A stretch of 64,000 nucleotides of DNA from Gavia stellata (taxonomy: Eukaryota > Chordata > Aves > Gaviiformes > Gaviidae), in NCBI RefSeq assembly GCF_030936135.1, contig NC_082616.1, forward strand, positions 12,459,001 to 12,523,000. The letters run 5' to 3'. A model generated the notes under the pieces. That model did no database searches. It worked only from the letters and a program-made list of their open reading frames with translations, and had not been told where the DNA came from. Positions 13,501-26,050 of this stretch are shown here, in pieces. The translations under genes were made by a program, and so were the position numbers. Positions within the stretch are counted from its first letter, which is position 1. Each line of letters opens with the position of its first letter.

Positions 13501-16099
13501 CAGATGAAATTTGACAATTTTGGCTCTGGGACCTTCTTTTTTGTTACTGCTGCAGAGAAGGGAAGGCTGAGCGGGCTACTTCACTTGCACCGGTGGGTCT
13601 CTCCAGGGATGGAGGCACACCTCGGGTGCTGCGGGAAGGCGAGCGGTGCCCCTTTCCTCGCCGGGGAGTGCAGCCAAGCCACAGCCGGTTGGCTCATCGT
13701 ATACTGATTACAGCACCTACGCGAGCTTTCAGGGTGAAAACATGAGTCCAGGGAGCTCAGGCCAGTTGTGCGGGCTGTGGGTGAAGCCATCAGGTGAACC
13801 GCCTGCAAGCCCCCTCTGAGGAGCTTCAGCAGCAGGAACCAAAGGTCTGCAAACACGCAGTGACTAATGGTTTCGTAATGCAAGGGTTTTTCCTGCGTGG
13901 TCGTCCTCACGACTGTGGTTTTCAGATGAGGGCTTGGAAGAGCACTTTGCCCTCCCAGGCTGTTTCCATTACGCCGTGTTTACTTTTCCCTGTCCTCTTC
14001 TGTCCCTGGCTGGCCTGACTGCACTGCCCAAGCTGGCGTGGCAGGGGCTGCTCGGAGTTACCAAGCTGGCGTGGCTGCTGCCCATCTCCAGCAGCTGGAG
14101 ATGTGCGTGCAAACCCACATGCAACCCTGACCCATCCATCTACCGCATTTATCTTGCAGATAACCTCCAGCTTGGCTAGTTGCCATGGATAGCCCTCAGT
14201 AGAGCCAGGTGGGCCAGCTTTGGCCAGCGAAGGTGGCTCATTCCTTCCTTACAGTGGCATGTTCATGCTAGGAGCAGAGAAGGGGACATTAATGAGGTGG
14301 GGAAGTTGCTGGCGGTGCAAAAACAAAAGCTTGGGCAAAGCGCCGCAGAAGGCTCTCGGGAACAACGCAGCAGTCAAACGGCAGATGAAATTCAATAGAC
14401 CTCCGGTAAGACCATCCTTACCTGGACACACAGGCGGCTACTGTTAGCGTAGCAGTTTCCTACCTTCGTGTTCAGACTTGCTGGTGATCTCTGGGCCATT
14501 CTGTAAGACTGACCCAGGACCCGGGTTGGGAAGCCCTCATGTACATACTGCTAAACCCCAAGTGCCTTCGCAAGCCCATGCAGCCATGCAGCTGGAGATC
14601 CCAGGTGTAGAGCTTGGCTTTGAGAGACGTAGCTTGTGCTCTGTGGCTTTGGAGGCCACTGGTTGACTCCATTGGTGACCAGGGAAAGCGATAGGCGTGC
14701 GTGAAGATGCACGCAGGCAGGATACGTGCTGCTTTCCTGCCAAAAGCAAGGAGAAGATCGAGTTCCTGACAGAAGGTATTTTATTCTCACTTTCAAGCAG
14801 ATTATGAAGCATTTTGTTGGGTGGTTGTTTTTTTTCTCCCAGCACATTTCATCTCTTTCTTCAAACCTCCAGTTTTCCGGGAGAGGTTTTGAAGTGGCCT
14901 CATTTGTAATCTGACCTCGCTTCTTGTCATATTTGCGTCATCGGCTCTGGGGGCCGTGCTACGATGCTGACAAGTATTTCTAACTTTAAAATACGACTCT
15001 TTGGCAACCCAAAGAAGAAAAAAGACAAATACCCCGCTGTCTTCGGAGTGTTTCTGCAGAAAATGGATGAGGGCTCATGGCACAACGCAACTGTGACCAA
15101 GATTGTCCAAAGTTGCCGGGATCCCACCCTGTTTTATTCTCGCTGGTTGTTGTGAGCCCAACTATTTTCTCCCATGGGCAAGCCCCTAAGGGCCAGCAGG
15201 AATGGCATCCCAAGAAATGTGAGGAGCTGGGGTTGCTGCTTGCTGCGCTGGGAGCTGTGGATCTGAGCCCTGCACATCTCCACAAGCCTCCTGTCTTCTT
15301 CTGGGGGTCAGGTGGGATCAGAAAAAGGCTGCAGCAAACTGCGGTCCTCTCCCAGCGGGTACCACCCCACAGGACAGGGATACAGTCGGAGCCTGTGCGT
15401 GGCCCCACGGTCCTGCTGGCCCCTGGGTGTTGCACATCCCGGGAGCAGCCCTACAGCTTTATGTAAATGCATGAGGTTTGGCAGGTCCAGCCAAGGCCAC
15501 CGCAGCTGGGATCAGCCGGCCAGACCTCCTTTTTGGCAAAGGGAGGTCTTCCCTGTGGGAAGGGGCACAGAAACAGTGCTGGGTCAGAGCAGAGGCAATT
15601 ACAGCTCCCAAGAAATAAGCAGGGACTATTTTAAGGCCACTTCCCAAGGCTTACACAACCAACCCTGCCCATCGATCCCCCCCACCTCTCCTTCCTCATG
15701 CAAACATCTTCTGGCCATAGCAGCCCTGTGTGCCTGAGCAAGTGGTCTCGGAGAGGTCTCCTTTTTTCCATCTCTCATGAAAACCGGCTGCCTGACGGCT
15801 GAGGCTGACCCAAATTAGCATCACCAAGGACCCAGGCAGGCAGGGCTCGGCTGCTGTGTGCTGCGCTTGGCAATAGCATGCAGCCACGTAGCCCTGCCGT
15901 GGCGTTACAGGGGGAGAGCAGGCAGGGAGCAGCACAGCTCTTAAGGGCATTTAATAGCAACCTGATGTACAGGGTGGTCCTTCAGCCTCCTCACGCGCTC
16001 GCCTGTGAGGACTGCCCAGGTGGAGCCGCTTTCTGACCCGCCGAAGCCATCCTTGTGCTCATAGCAGAGCTGCCTTGTAGCTTACAGCAGCCATGGCAC

Positions 16100-17070
16100 T
16101 GCGGGTTTATCTTCCCCTCAAGACTGTATGAAATTTTACATGATAAGTAACACTTTCTTGCTGTTTTCCCAACCGTGAAGGGAAATCTGTTAGACCTTTG
16201 TCAGAAACTTTCTTCATAATAAAATTAAAATACCTGACATTAGAGCTCGTGCTCATAAGAACAGATGCATCATCACTGCCTCAGTGGAGCTACACGGATT
16301 TCTGTAATGTTGATGTTTAAAAAAAAAAAATTAGGCCTGTGTAGATTTAGAAGTAATCTCTATTAATCCCTCAGTTCTTCAAGAGACTCTTCAAGAGTTT
16401 AGGGCTTTACATGCATCTGCAAGGTTGAAACCAAAAGTTGTTTCAGCCAGACCCAAAATGAAAAACATAAATATGAAATATTAAAAACAGATCTGCTCTA
16501 GAGAAGAACTTTGACATTGCCACAAATCTGAAGAAGAAAGGGAAAACTCTGGCATATAGATTCAGGATGACATCACTTTCTGAGAATCTGATGCCAAAAC
16601 AGTGCTATCTCTGCGAGAGCTTCAGTGAAAGCTTTTGTCATCTTTGCCAGGTTAATATAACCTCGATATAAAAAGTATTTTCACATTTATACTGCAGGAT
16701 GGGGGGCAGGGGGGAGGGGGTATCACATTCATATCTGTAGTATCAAGTCAAGAAACGGAGGACTTGTCATCTTTGCGCAAGCCGTCGACCTTCCTTCCCC
16801 AGCTTGCCCCAAAATCCATTGACACACGATGCTTCTGAAAGGAGACCGAAAACCACAGTGCTCCTTGGTGGCTGCGTAACACTATACTTAGGGTTCAGCA
16901 CATTTTTTGCTTCAATTTATCATCACCAGCTTTCTACAAATCATCGAGAGGAGCCTTTGTCAAAAATCTGACACTGCTGCTCTGCTTTAGTTCTTCTGCA
17001 TCAATCAATTTGGGAAGGGGGGGGGGTCCAAAAAGACAGAATGCGATGCAAAATTGTAAACTAACACTTT
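16100..17070. other. AT-rich non-coding block with a G-run patch
   Basis: About 1 kb without any substantial open frame. It contains GGTTAATATAACC (16650-16662, short inverted GGTTA/TAACC arms), three closely spaced runs of 5-6 G at 16701-16720, and an A run at 16320. No repeat family recognised. Candidate regulatory sequence, weak. Confidence 0.25.
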
Positions 17071-20000
17071 TCTGGAAAACACCTTCTTATGGAGAGCGAT
17101 CCTTGTAAGTCACTTCCTGCAGGAATCCTGCCTCAGCCCTGAGGTCGTTCCCTTGCAGCACTCTCTGTCCTCGGGAGCAAGTGATCCATGTTTCCTCACG
17201 AGTCACTGCAGTTGCTTCCAGCGCTGCTCGAGAGCGGGCAGGGCAAGGCGGCCCGCGTCACCTCTGCGAGGTCTGAGGCTTGTATGTTGGGGGAATCACG
17301 GAGAAAAGAGCGGTTCACATCTCCACCCTGGAATCCCGGGAGGCAATCGGATTTTCTTTAGCTGTCTGCAGTGGACAGAGCTCACACGCGTGCACGGTCT
17401 GTACGCACTCCCAGAGAACCTGCAGCAAAGGAAAGAAAACCTGCAAAAACTTTCGGACCCCGTAACCGCAGCGTTCAGATAAAGGCTAACGCACGTGGCA
17501 GATTTGCAGCCACGCTCGGTTCAAGCCAGGGTGATGGCTGACCTCCACACACACCACAGACCGACTCTTGATGCGAGTAGTTGCTTTCCCTCTAAAGCTT
17601 CCGATTATAAACGTCTCTCAGCACCTCCAGGAAATAAAAGCCTGTTCTCCAGCCTCTCCCTGTCGGAGCGGACGTCTTGGATACCGAGCAAGCAACATAA
17701 ATATTGCAGCTGTACTAGGTGCCGATGTTAGTGGGGGTTTACACGAGCAGAATTACAACTGCGGAGATTATCGCGGTCACCTTTGGGAGTCTCTGGGTAA
17801 CACGTCTGGTCCAGCAATGCGCTGAGTCTCTCCGTATAGGGGCTGTATCAGCAGGGCTGCGGGGGATTCTGCCCTCCCAGAGCAGGGAAGGGCAGAGCTC
17901 AGGGAGCAGACACCAGGTGAAAGCTCTCCTCGGGGGGACATGCGGCACCGCGGTCATCTCTTTCTTGGGGAAACTCTGGGTTTGCTCAAGCTAACGCCAA
18001 AATCCCCGTTGGCGTCCAAAGGGGCTAGGTTTTCACCCAGGGCTCTCTCCTCTTCCAAGAGCTTGCTCAGGAGCCGTGAAGAGGCTGGGTTTTGGCTGCT
18101 CCAAGGAGATGAGGTGATAAGGTGTCGGCCAGCGGACTGCCGCCCTCCAAAGCTCCGAAGGAGAGCCCGGGGGCCAGGCTGGTCCTGCTGCTGAGAGCTG
18201 GGGTTGCGGGAGCGATGGTAGCAGGGGACAGACGGGAGGCTAAATCCACTGCACACGGCAGCAGACACTGCTTCGCAGCCAGCCCCTACATGTGCGTGTT
18301 GGTGGTGCTTCTTGTCACGGGCCAGCGGCAAAACCAGAGCGGACTTTGCAGAGCAGCATTTAGAGAAACAGCTAAGGGGGCTGTAAAGCTTCGGCTGGAA
18401 AAGCCATCCAAGACGTCTGCCCAGGACAAATCCCCCATCAAAAATGACTGCCTGGGGAAGGCTGAAGCAGGGATGCCAAAGGTGGATCGCCCTTAGTGAG
18501 GCAGAGATCCTGCTCGCTGTGCGAATGCATTAGCTGTCAGCCGGCACAGGCGCAGGGGAGGTGGGTTTGTAACCAGAGCTGCCAGGGAGACGGACAGCCG
18601 AGGGAAGAGGGAGCCAGCAGCGGGGGCCAGGTCTCAGAGGCGTGAGCTTTTGCGGGCTGTAACCCAGCCTGGGTAGTGTAAAGCTTGTCCCCGACTACCA
18701 ACATATGTAGCAATGCTTGTCGGAGGCACGTTTAGGTTTCATCACCTCGCATGTTTGGGTTCTCCCACTGTCAAATATATTTGCTGTTAATTAAGGCAGC
18801 TCGAATGAGGCTGGGCGACTGTCAGGGCAGGGATACGTTGGGATAGCCCCGGCGCTGGAGACACATCTGCCGTAGCCCCGTTACTGCGCAGGGAACAAAG
18901 AAGTGAAAAGCTGACGAGTGGAAAGCTCTGGAGGCTGCGAGGCATGGCTACACGTGCCAACGGGGCTTTACCTGGGGTCTGGCTGCAATCTAGTCGAGCT
19001 CACAAATCAAAGGGGTGGGAGAGGGAACTGCCCGGGAGGAGGGTGAAAATTGCAGGCACACAGGTTCCTTGGGGAGGAAAAGCTGATTTATTCATTTGGT
19101 TCAGGTCTGGAGTGCAGGCTGCCCATCATGCAACCATTTTAGTGTCCATATTATTTTATTTACCATGCTGAGCTCCCACTCTGGAGCCCCTAAGCTCTGC
19201 CCAGAGACCTACCAGATCTGGATGCTTCCCCAGAAAGTGTTGGCAACATAAGAGTTAACCATGAGACTGGTGGCTCCTAACCTCAGCACCCTCTCAATAC
19301 ATCAACGGCTCTTCTAGAAGACTCCTTTGGCTTTGGACGGTTATTGGGCGTCTCAAGCTGTGAAACGAGGAGCTCAGCCCAGATCTTCTATGGCCACAGG
19401 CCGTGGATGGCAAGGAAGGGTTACGGGGAAGGTCTCCACGGCAGTCGGCACCGGTGGAAACCTGCTGGTGGGCAAGGTTGGGTCCAGCCCGGCCCCCCAC
19501 CTACACCCAGCGAGCCAAGAGCCGAAAAGGCTCTTTATTAAGAGGAAATGTTATGACGTGCCTGAGTGATTTGGGAATCAAAGTCCCATTTTCAAAAACG
19601 ACTTAAGCAATTGTGGGAAGGTTTATAAATTCACAAATGATGGTTTGGTTTATAACTTCTATTGAGAGCCAGTGAGAGCTGGGCACATGTTCTTGTGCGT
19701 TCGCCCGCAAATGCTCCTCTAGGAGGATGAGGATTTAGTTACAAAGAACTCAAAATATTTGAACCAAGCTGATTTTGAAAATTGTGTGTAGGCTGTTTTC
19801 AAACGTAACTAGCATTTACTGAAAACTGGCCCCTGTTTGAGGGCCAGATCGTTGGCCAGTGTGCTCTCTGACCACACTGCTCAGCCAGGTGTCCGTGGCC
19901 CTGCAGGGTGAGTTCTTAACACAGCCATACAAAAAAAAAAAAAAGCTGCTGTGGGGAAGGCACCTAAGAGAAGGTCTCATAAGGGGAAAAGGTTACAGTC

Positions 20001-20167
20001 TAGAAAATAACAGCTCTAGCAAATGTGCATTATCAGTCTGAAGTTTCCTTTCTTTGGTTATTTTCCAAGACCATATGTATTTTCCTGTTGGTGCAATAAG
20101 AAGACCCGAAGTGCCCGGAGACAGACACAGGGAGTGTCACAAATAGGCATAAGCAGGGGCTGGATCT

Positions 20168-23100
20168 GTGTATATGTGTGTATCTATATACACACACATA
20201 TATATGTGTATATGTCCAAGTATTTGCAGATGTATATGTATGTGTATGTATATATATACTCACACATATATATGTATGTGCATATGTCTAAGTATTTGTA
20301 GGTGTATGTGTCTGTGTATATATACACACACATATGTATGTGTATATGTCTAAGTATTTGTAGGTGTATATGTATGTGTATGTGTATATACACACACATA
20401 TATATGTATGTGCATATGTCTAAGTATTTGTAGATGTATATGTGTATATATATACACACACATGTGTATAAGTATTTGTATATGTATGTGTATGTATATA
20501 TATACACACATATAGATGTGTATACGTGTATATGTCTAAGTATATGTAGATGTATGCGTATGTATATATGCACACATATATGTGTATAAGTCTAAGTATT
20601 TGTATATGTATGTGTATGTATATATACACACATAAAGAGATGTGTATATGTCTTAGTATTTGTAGATGTATGTGTATGTATATATATACACACACATATG
20701 TGTGTATGTGCCTTAGAATCTGTAGATGTATGCGTATATGTATGTGTATATATACACACATATATACATGTATATGTCTAAGTATTTGTAGGTGTATATG
20801 TATGTGTATATATACACACATATATATGTGTATATATGTCTAAGTATTTGTAGATGTAGATGTATGTGTATGTATATATACAGACACATATATATGTGTA
20901 TATGTCAGTATTTGTAGATGTATATGTATGTGTATGTATATATACACACATATATACGTGCATATGTCTAAGTATTTGTAGGTGAATATGTATATGTATG
21001 TATATATACACACATATATACGTGTGTATGTCTAAGTATTTGTAGGTGTATGTGTATGTATATATACACACACATATGTATGTGTATATGTCTTAGTATT
21101 TGTAGATGTATGTGTATATACACACACATAAATATGTGTATATGTCTAAGTATTTGTAGCTGTACAAGTGCATGTATATATATACACAAATATATGTGTA
21201 TAAGTCTAAGTATTTCTAGATGTATATGTATGTGTATGTATATATACACATATATATGTGTGTATATGTCTTGGTATTTGTAGATGTATGTGTATGTATA
21301 TACACAGACATATATATGTGTATATGTCTAAGTATTTGTAGATGTATATGTATGTGTATGTATATATACACACATATGTGTGTATATGTCTTAGTATTTG
21401 ATGTGTGTGTGTATATATATACACACATATATATGTGTATATGTCTAAGTATTTGTATATGTATATGTATGTGTATGTGTATATATATATACACATATAT
21501 ATGTGTATATGTCTTAGTATTTGTAGATCACAGAATCACAGAATCACAGAATCACTAAGGTTGGAAAAGACCTGTAAGATCATCAAGTCCAACCTTAAAA
21601 AAAAAAAAAAAAAAAACACAAAAAACAAACCACAACACACCAAAAACCAACCCACCCAACACCACACAGGACCATGCCCATCAAGCAACATCCCACAATG
21701 CCACATCCACACGCTCCTTGAATACCTCCAGGGAGGGTGACTCTACCACCTCCCTGGGCAGCCTATTCCAATGTTTCACCACTCTGTCAGTAAAGAACTT
21801 TTTCCTAATATCCAGCCTGAACCTCCCCTGGCGCAGCTTGAGGCCATTTCCTCTAGTCCTGTCACTACTCACTTGGGAGAAGAGACCAACGTGTGTGTGT
21901 ATATATATACACACATATATGTGTATATGTCTTAGTATTTGTAGGTGTATGTGTATATGTATGTGCATATATACACACATATATGTGTATATGTCAGTAT
22001 TTGTAGATGTAGATGTATGTGTATGTATATATACACACACATATATACATGTCTATATCTAAGTATTTGTAAATGTATGTCTATGTGTGTATATATATAC
22101 ACACATATATATGTGTATATGTCTAAGTATTTGTAGGTGTATATGTATGTGTATGTATATATACACGCACATATATACGTGCATGTCTCTAAGTCTTTCT
22201 AGATGTATATGTTTGTGTATGTATATATACACACATATATACGTGTGTATGTCTAAGTATTTGTCGATGTATGTGTATGTATATATACACACACACATAT
22301 ATGTGTATATGTCTTAGTATTTGTAGATGTATATGTATGTGTATGTATATATATACACATATATATGTGTATATGTCTACTTATTTGTAGATGTATATGT
22401 GCATGTATATATATACACAAATATATGTGTATAAGTCTAAGTATTTCTAGATGTATATGTATTTGTATGTATATATACACACATATATGTGTATAGATCT
22501 AAGTATTTGTAGATGTATATGTATGTGTATATGTATATATACACACAGATATATGTGTATACGTCTTAGTATTTGTAGAAGTGTGTGTATATGTATGTGC
22601 ATATATACACACATATATGTGTGTATATGTCTTAGTATTTGTAGATGTAGATGTATGTGTATGTATATATATACACACATATATACATGTCTATATCTAA
22701 GTATTTGTAAATGTATGTCTATGTGTGTGTATATACATACACACACATATATATGTGTATATGTCTAAGTATTTGTAGATGTATATATATGTGTATGTTT
22801 ATATATACACACATATGTGTGTATGTCTAAGTATTTGTTGGTGTATGTGTATGTATATATACACACACACATATATATGTGTATATGTCTAAGTATTTGT
22901 AGATGTATATGTATGTGTATGTATATATATACACATATATATGTGTATATGTCTACTTATTTGTAGATGTATATGTGCATGTATATATATACACAAATAT
23001 ATGTGTATAAGTCTAAGTATTTCTAGATGTATATGTATTTGTATGTATATATACACACATATATATGTGTATAGATCTAAGTATTTGTAGATGTATATGT

Positions 23101-25170
23101 ATGTGTATATGTATATATATACACAGATATATGTGTATACGTCTTAGTATTTGTAGAAGTGTGTGTATATGTATGTGCATATATACACACATATATGTGT
23201 GTATATGTCTTAGTATTTGTAGATGTAGATGTATGTGTATGTATATATATACACATATATGTGTATAAATCTAAGTATTTGTATATGTATTTGTATGTAT
23301 ATATACACACATACAGAGATGTGTATATGTCTTAGTATTTGTAGATGTATTTGTATGTATATATATACACACACATATGTGTGTATGTGCCTTAGTATTT
23401 GTAGATGTATGCGAATATGTATGTGTATATATACACACATATATACGTGTATATGTCTTAGTATTTGTAGATGTAGATGTATGTGTATGTATATATATAC
23501 ACACATATATACATGTCTATATCTAAGTATTTGTAAATGTATATCTATGTGTGTGTATATATATACACACACATATATATGTGTATATGTCTAAGTATTT
23601 GTAGATGTATATATATGTGTATGTGTATATATACACACATATATATGTGTATATGTCTAAGTATTTCTAGATGTAGATGTATGTGTATGTATATACACAC
23701 ATACATGTGTATATGTCTTAGTATTTGTAGGTGTATATGTATGTGTATGTATATATACACACACATATATACGTGCATATGTCTAAGTATTTCTAGATGT
23801 ATATGTATATATACACACATATATACGTGTGTATGTCTAAGTATTTGTAGATGTATGTGTATGTATATATAGACACACATGTGTATGTGTATAAGACTAA
23901 GTATTTCTAGATGTATATGTATTTGTATGTATATATACACACATAGATTTGTGTATACGTCTAAGTATTTGTAGATGTATGTGTATGTATATATGCACAC
24001 ATACATATATATGTGTCTATGTCTTAGTATTTGTATATGTATGTGTATGTATATATACACACACATATATACGTGCATATCTCTAAGTATTTCTAGATAT
24101 ATGTGTATGTGTATATATACACATATATACGTGTGTATGTCTAAGTATTTGTCTATGTATGTGTATGTATATATACACACACACACATATATATGTATAT
24201 ATGTCTTAGTATTTTTAGATGTATATGTATGTGTATGTATATATATACACACATATATGTGTATATGTCTAAGTATTTGTAGATGTATATGTATGTGTAT
24301 GTGTATATATATACACATATATATGTGTATATGTCTTAGTATTTGTAGATGTATATGTATTTGTATGTATATATACACACATATGTGTATATGTCTAAGT
24401 ATTTGTAGATGTATGTGTATGTATATATGCACACATACATATATATGTGTATATGTCTTAGTATTTGTAGATGTATGTGTTTGTGTATGTGTATATATAT
24501 ACACATATATATGTGTATATGTCTTAGTATTTGTAGATGTATGTGTTTGTGTATGTGTATATATATACACATATATATGTGTATATGTCTTAGTATTTGT
24601 AGATGTGTGTGTGTGTATATATATACACACATATATGTGTATATGTCTTAGTATTTGTAGGTGTATGTGTATATGTATGTGCATATATACACACATATAT
24701 ATGTGTGTATATGTCAGTATTTGTAGATGTAGATGTATGTGTATGTATACACACATATATGTGTATAAGTCTAAGTATTTGTATATGTATGTGTATGTAT
24801 ATATACACACATATAAAGATGTGTATAAGTCTAAGTATTTCTAGATGTATATGTATGTGTATGTATATATATACACACATATATATGTGTATATGTCTAA
24901 GTATTTGTAGATGTATGTGTATATACACACACACATACATGTGTATATGTCTAAGTATGTGTAGATGCATATGCATGTGTATGTATATACACACACACAT
25001 ATATATGTATGTGTATATGTCTAAGTATTTGTAGATGTATATGCATGTATATGTATATATACACCTATATATATATGTATATATGTATGTCTAAGTATTT
25101 GTAGATGCATATGCAGTTGTATGTATATATACACACACTTATATGTGTATATGTCTCTATATAAAAGTGT
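20168..25170. repeat. Tandem array of about 73 units, mean about 64 bp, alternating purine/pyrimidine
   Basis: I counted about 73 occurrences of the landmark TCTAAGTATTTGTAG or its TCTTAGTATTTG variant across 5 kb, excluding the inserted CR1. The rest of each unit is strictly alternating sequence such as TGTATGTGTATATATACACA followed by CATATATATGTGTATATG. Most units hold the palindrome ACACATATATATGTGT. Two adjacent units at 24471-24600 are identical, and a larger block is duplicated with a 576-bp offset. Long frames exist on both strands (up to about 420 codons of Tyr/Ile/His/Thr), but they only reflect the absence of stops in the repeat. Confidence 0.97.
21529..21890 (-). mobile_element. 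CR1 LINE 3' end, 5'-truncated, inside the tandem array
   Basis: The minus strand reads from the end of the CR1 reverse transcriptase ORF, with residues [20 protein letters not shown] and then [14 protein letters not shown] recognisable, through a T-rich internal tract. It continues to GGTTGGACTTGATGATCTTA, CAGGTCTTTTCCAACC and ATTCTGTG terminal repeats (about three copies at 21529-21552). Both edges are sharp against array sequence. CR1 is the main retrotransposon of birds and ends in this short repeat rather than poly(A). The copy is a dead fragment. Confidence 0.95.
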
Positions 25171-25869
25171 ATCTACATGTATGCTTGCGTGCATAAATAC
25201 TCTTTATACAGTTCCCTACGTGCCCCCACAGCTGCAGTCGGAGCCGGAGCAGGGAGGCAGCCGGGTCTTCGAGCACGTCAATTCTTGTCTCTTAACAAGG
25301 AGCAAAAGCCCGACTGTCACCCGCTGCTGGTGGCCTGTGCTCGCCAGCCCAGGCACGGGACGCCCGGGCTACGGGGGCAAAGGGGGGGTCTGTTCTTCCC
25401 TGGGGTAATACCAGCATTGCTTGAACTCTGAGGGCACCGCCTCTCCTCCAGCCCGCGCCTATTGAGAGCTGCTCCACGCACTGACAAACAAACCAGAGCG
25501 AGGTGAGACACGCAGGGACCTTCTCCAGAGCTGCCGCGCTCGGCACGCTGCACCGCCGCAGAGGAGAGCTCGGAGCACCGGGCGATGGGGAGGCAGACCT
25601 TGCGAGAGCAGCCGCAGTCTGTACTTATGCCAAACATCTGCAAGCCCCACTTCCACGCCACGGCTTGTTTCTAACCAGAGTGGTGTTTTTAAATCTTTAT
25701 GATTCTTAACATGCTAAAAAGAAAATAAATATGTGGTCCACCAGTGAGTCTCCAGTAACAAAGTGCAGGTCTTCGGAGGAGGTCTGTGACGTTCTCCATC
25801 CTGCTCCGTGCGCTCAAAAGAAACAGTGCTAAAGATATATGGGGCAGGTAGAGCTGATGGAAACAGTTT

Positions 25870-26050
25870 CAACCTCATTTTTTTCCATCAGAAAATGCCA
25901 TTTCATCAAATTGACATGTTTCGAGGGATGGTATCGATTTTGACAAAACCGTCGCTGGAAAAGCGTCAGAGCAGATTGTTTCCACCCTCTCGCTTCGTTC
26001 CGATAAATTCAAAAAGTTCTGCTCCAATCAAGTCAATTTTCTCTGGATTA
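25870..26050. repeat. Degenerate ATTTTGACAAAA-type dispersed sequence
   Basis: CATCAGAAAATGCCATTTCA, TCAAATTGACATGTTTCGAG and GATTTTGACAAAACCG have the texture of an old sauropsid dispersed repeat rich in GAAATTTTGACATTTTC words. Similar texture occurs at about 5880-5945 and 46740-47090. Family not identified. Confidence 0.25.

Larger units (their letters stand above)
6250..20167. other. Intergenic, no gene seen
   Basis: About 14 kb of unique sequence alternating between moderately GC-rich parts (about 6900-8200, 11000-11600, 14000-15950, 17100-19550) and AT-rich blocks. The longest frames (up to about 158 codons) have no homology that I recognise and sit in GC-rich parts where stops are rare. 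I see no RNA gene. Confidence 0.55.

Noticed and set aside
23545..24810. A 421-codon frame and many smaller ones in the tandem array
   Set aside because: It is a direct translation of the TATATACACA repeat (Tyr/Ile/His/Thr), found in several frames and on both strands. No initiation, splice or domain evidence.
20168..25170. Regularly spaced repeats resembling a CRISPR array
   Set aside because: The spacers are themselves repeats of the same low-complexity sequence, the period varies, and the window is vertebrate nuclear DNA.
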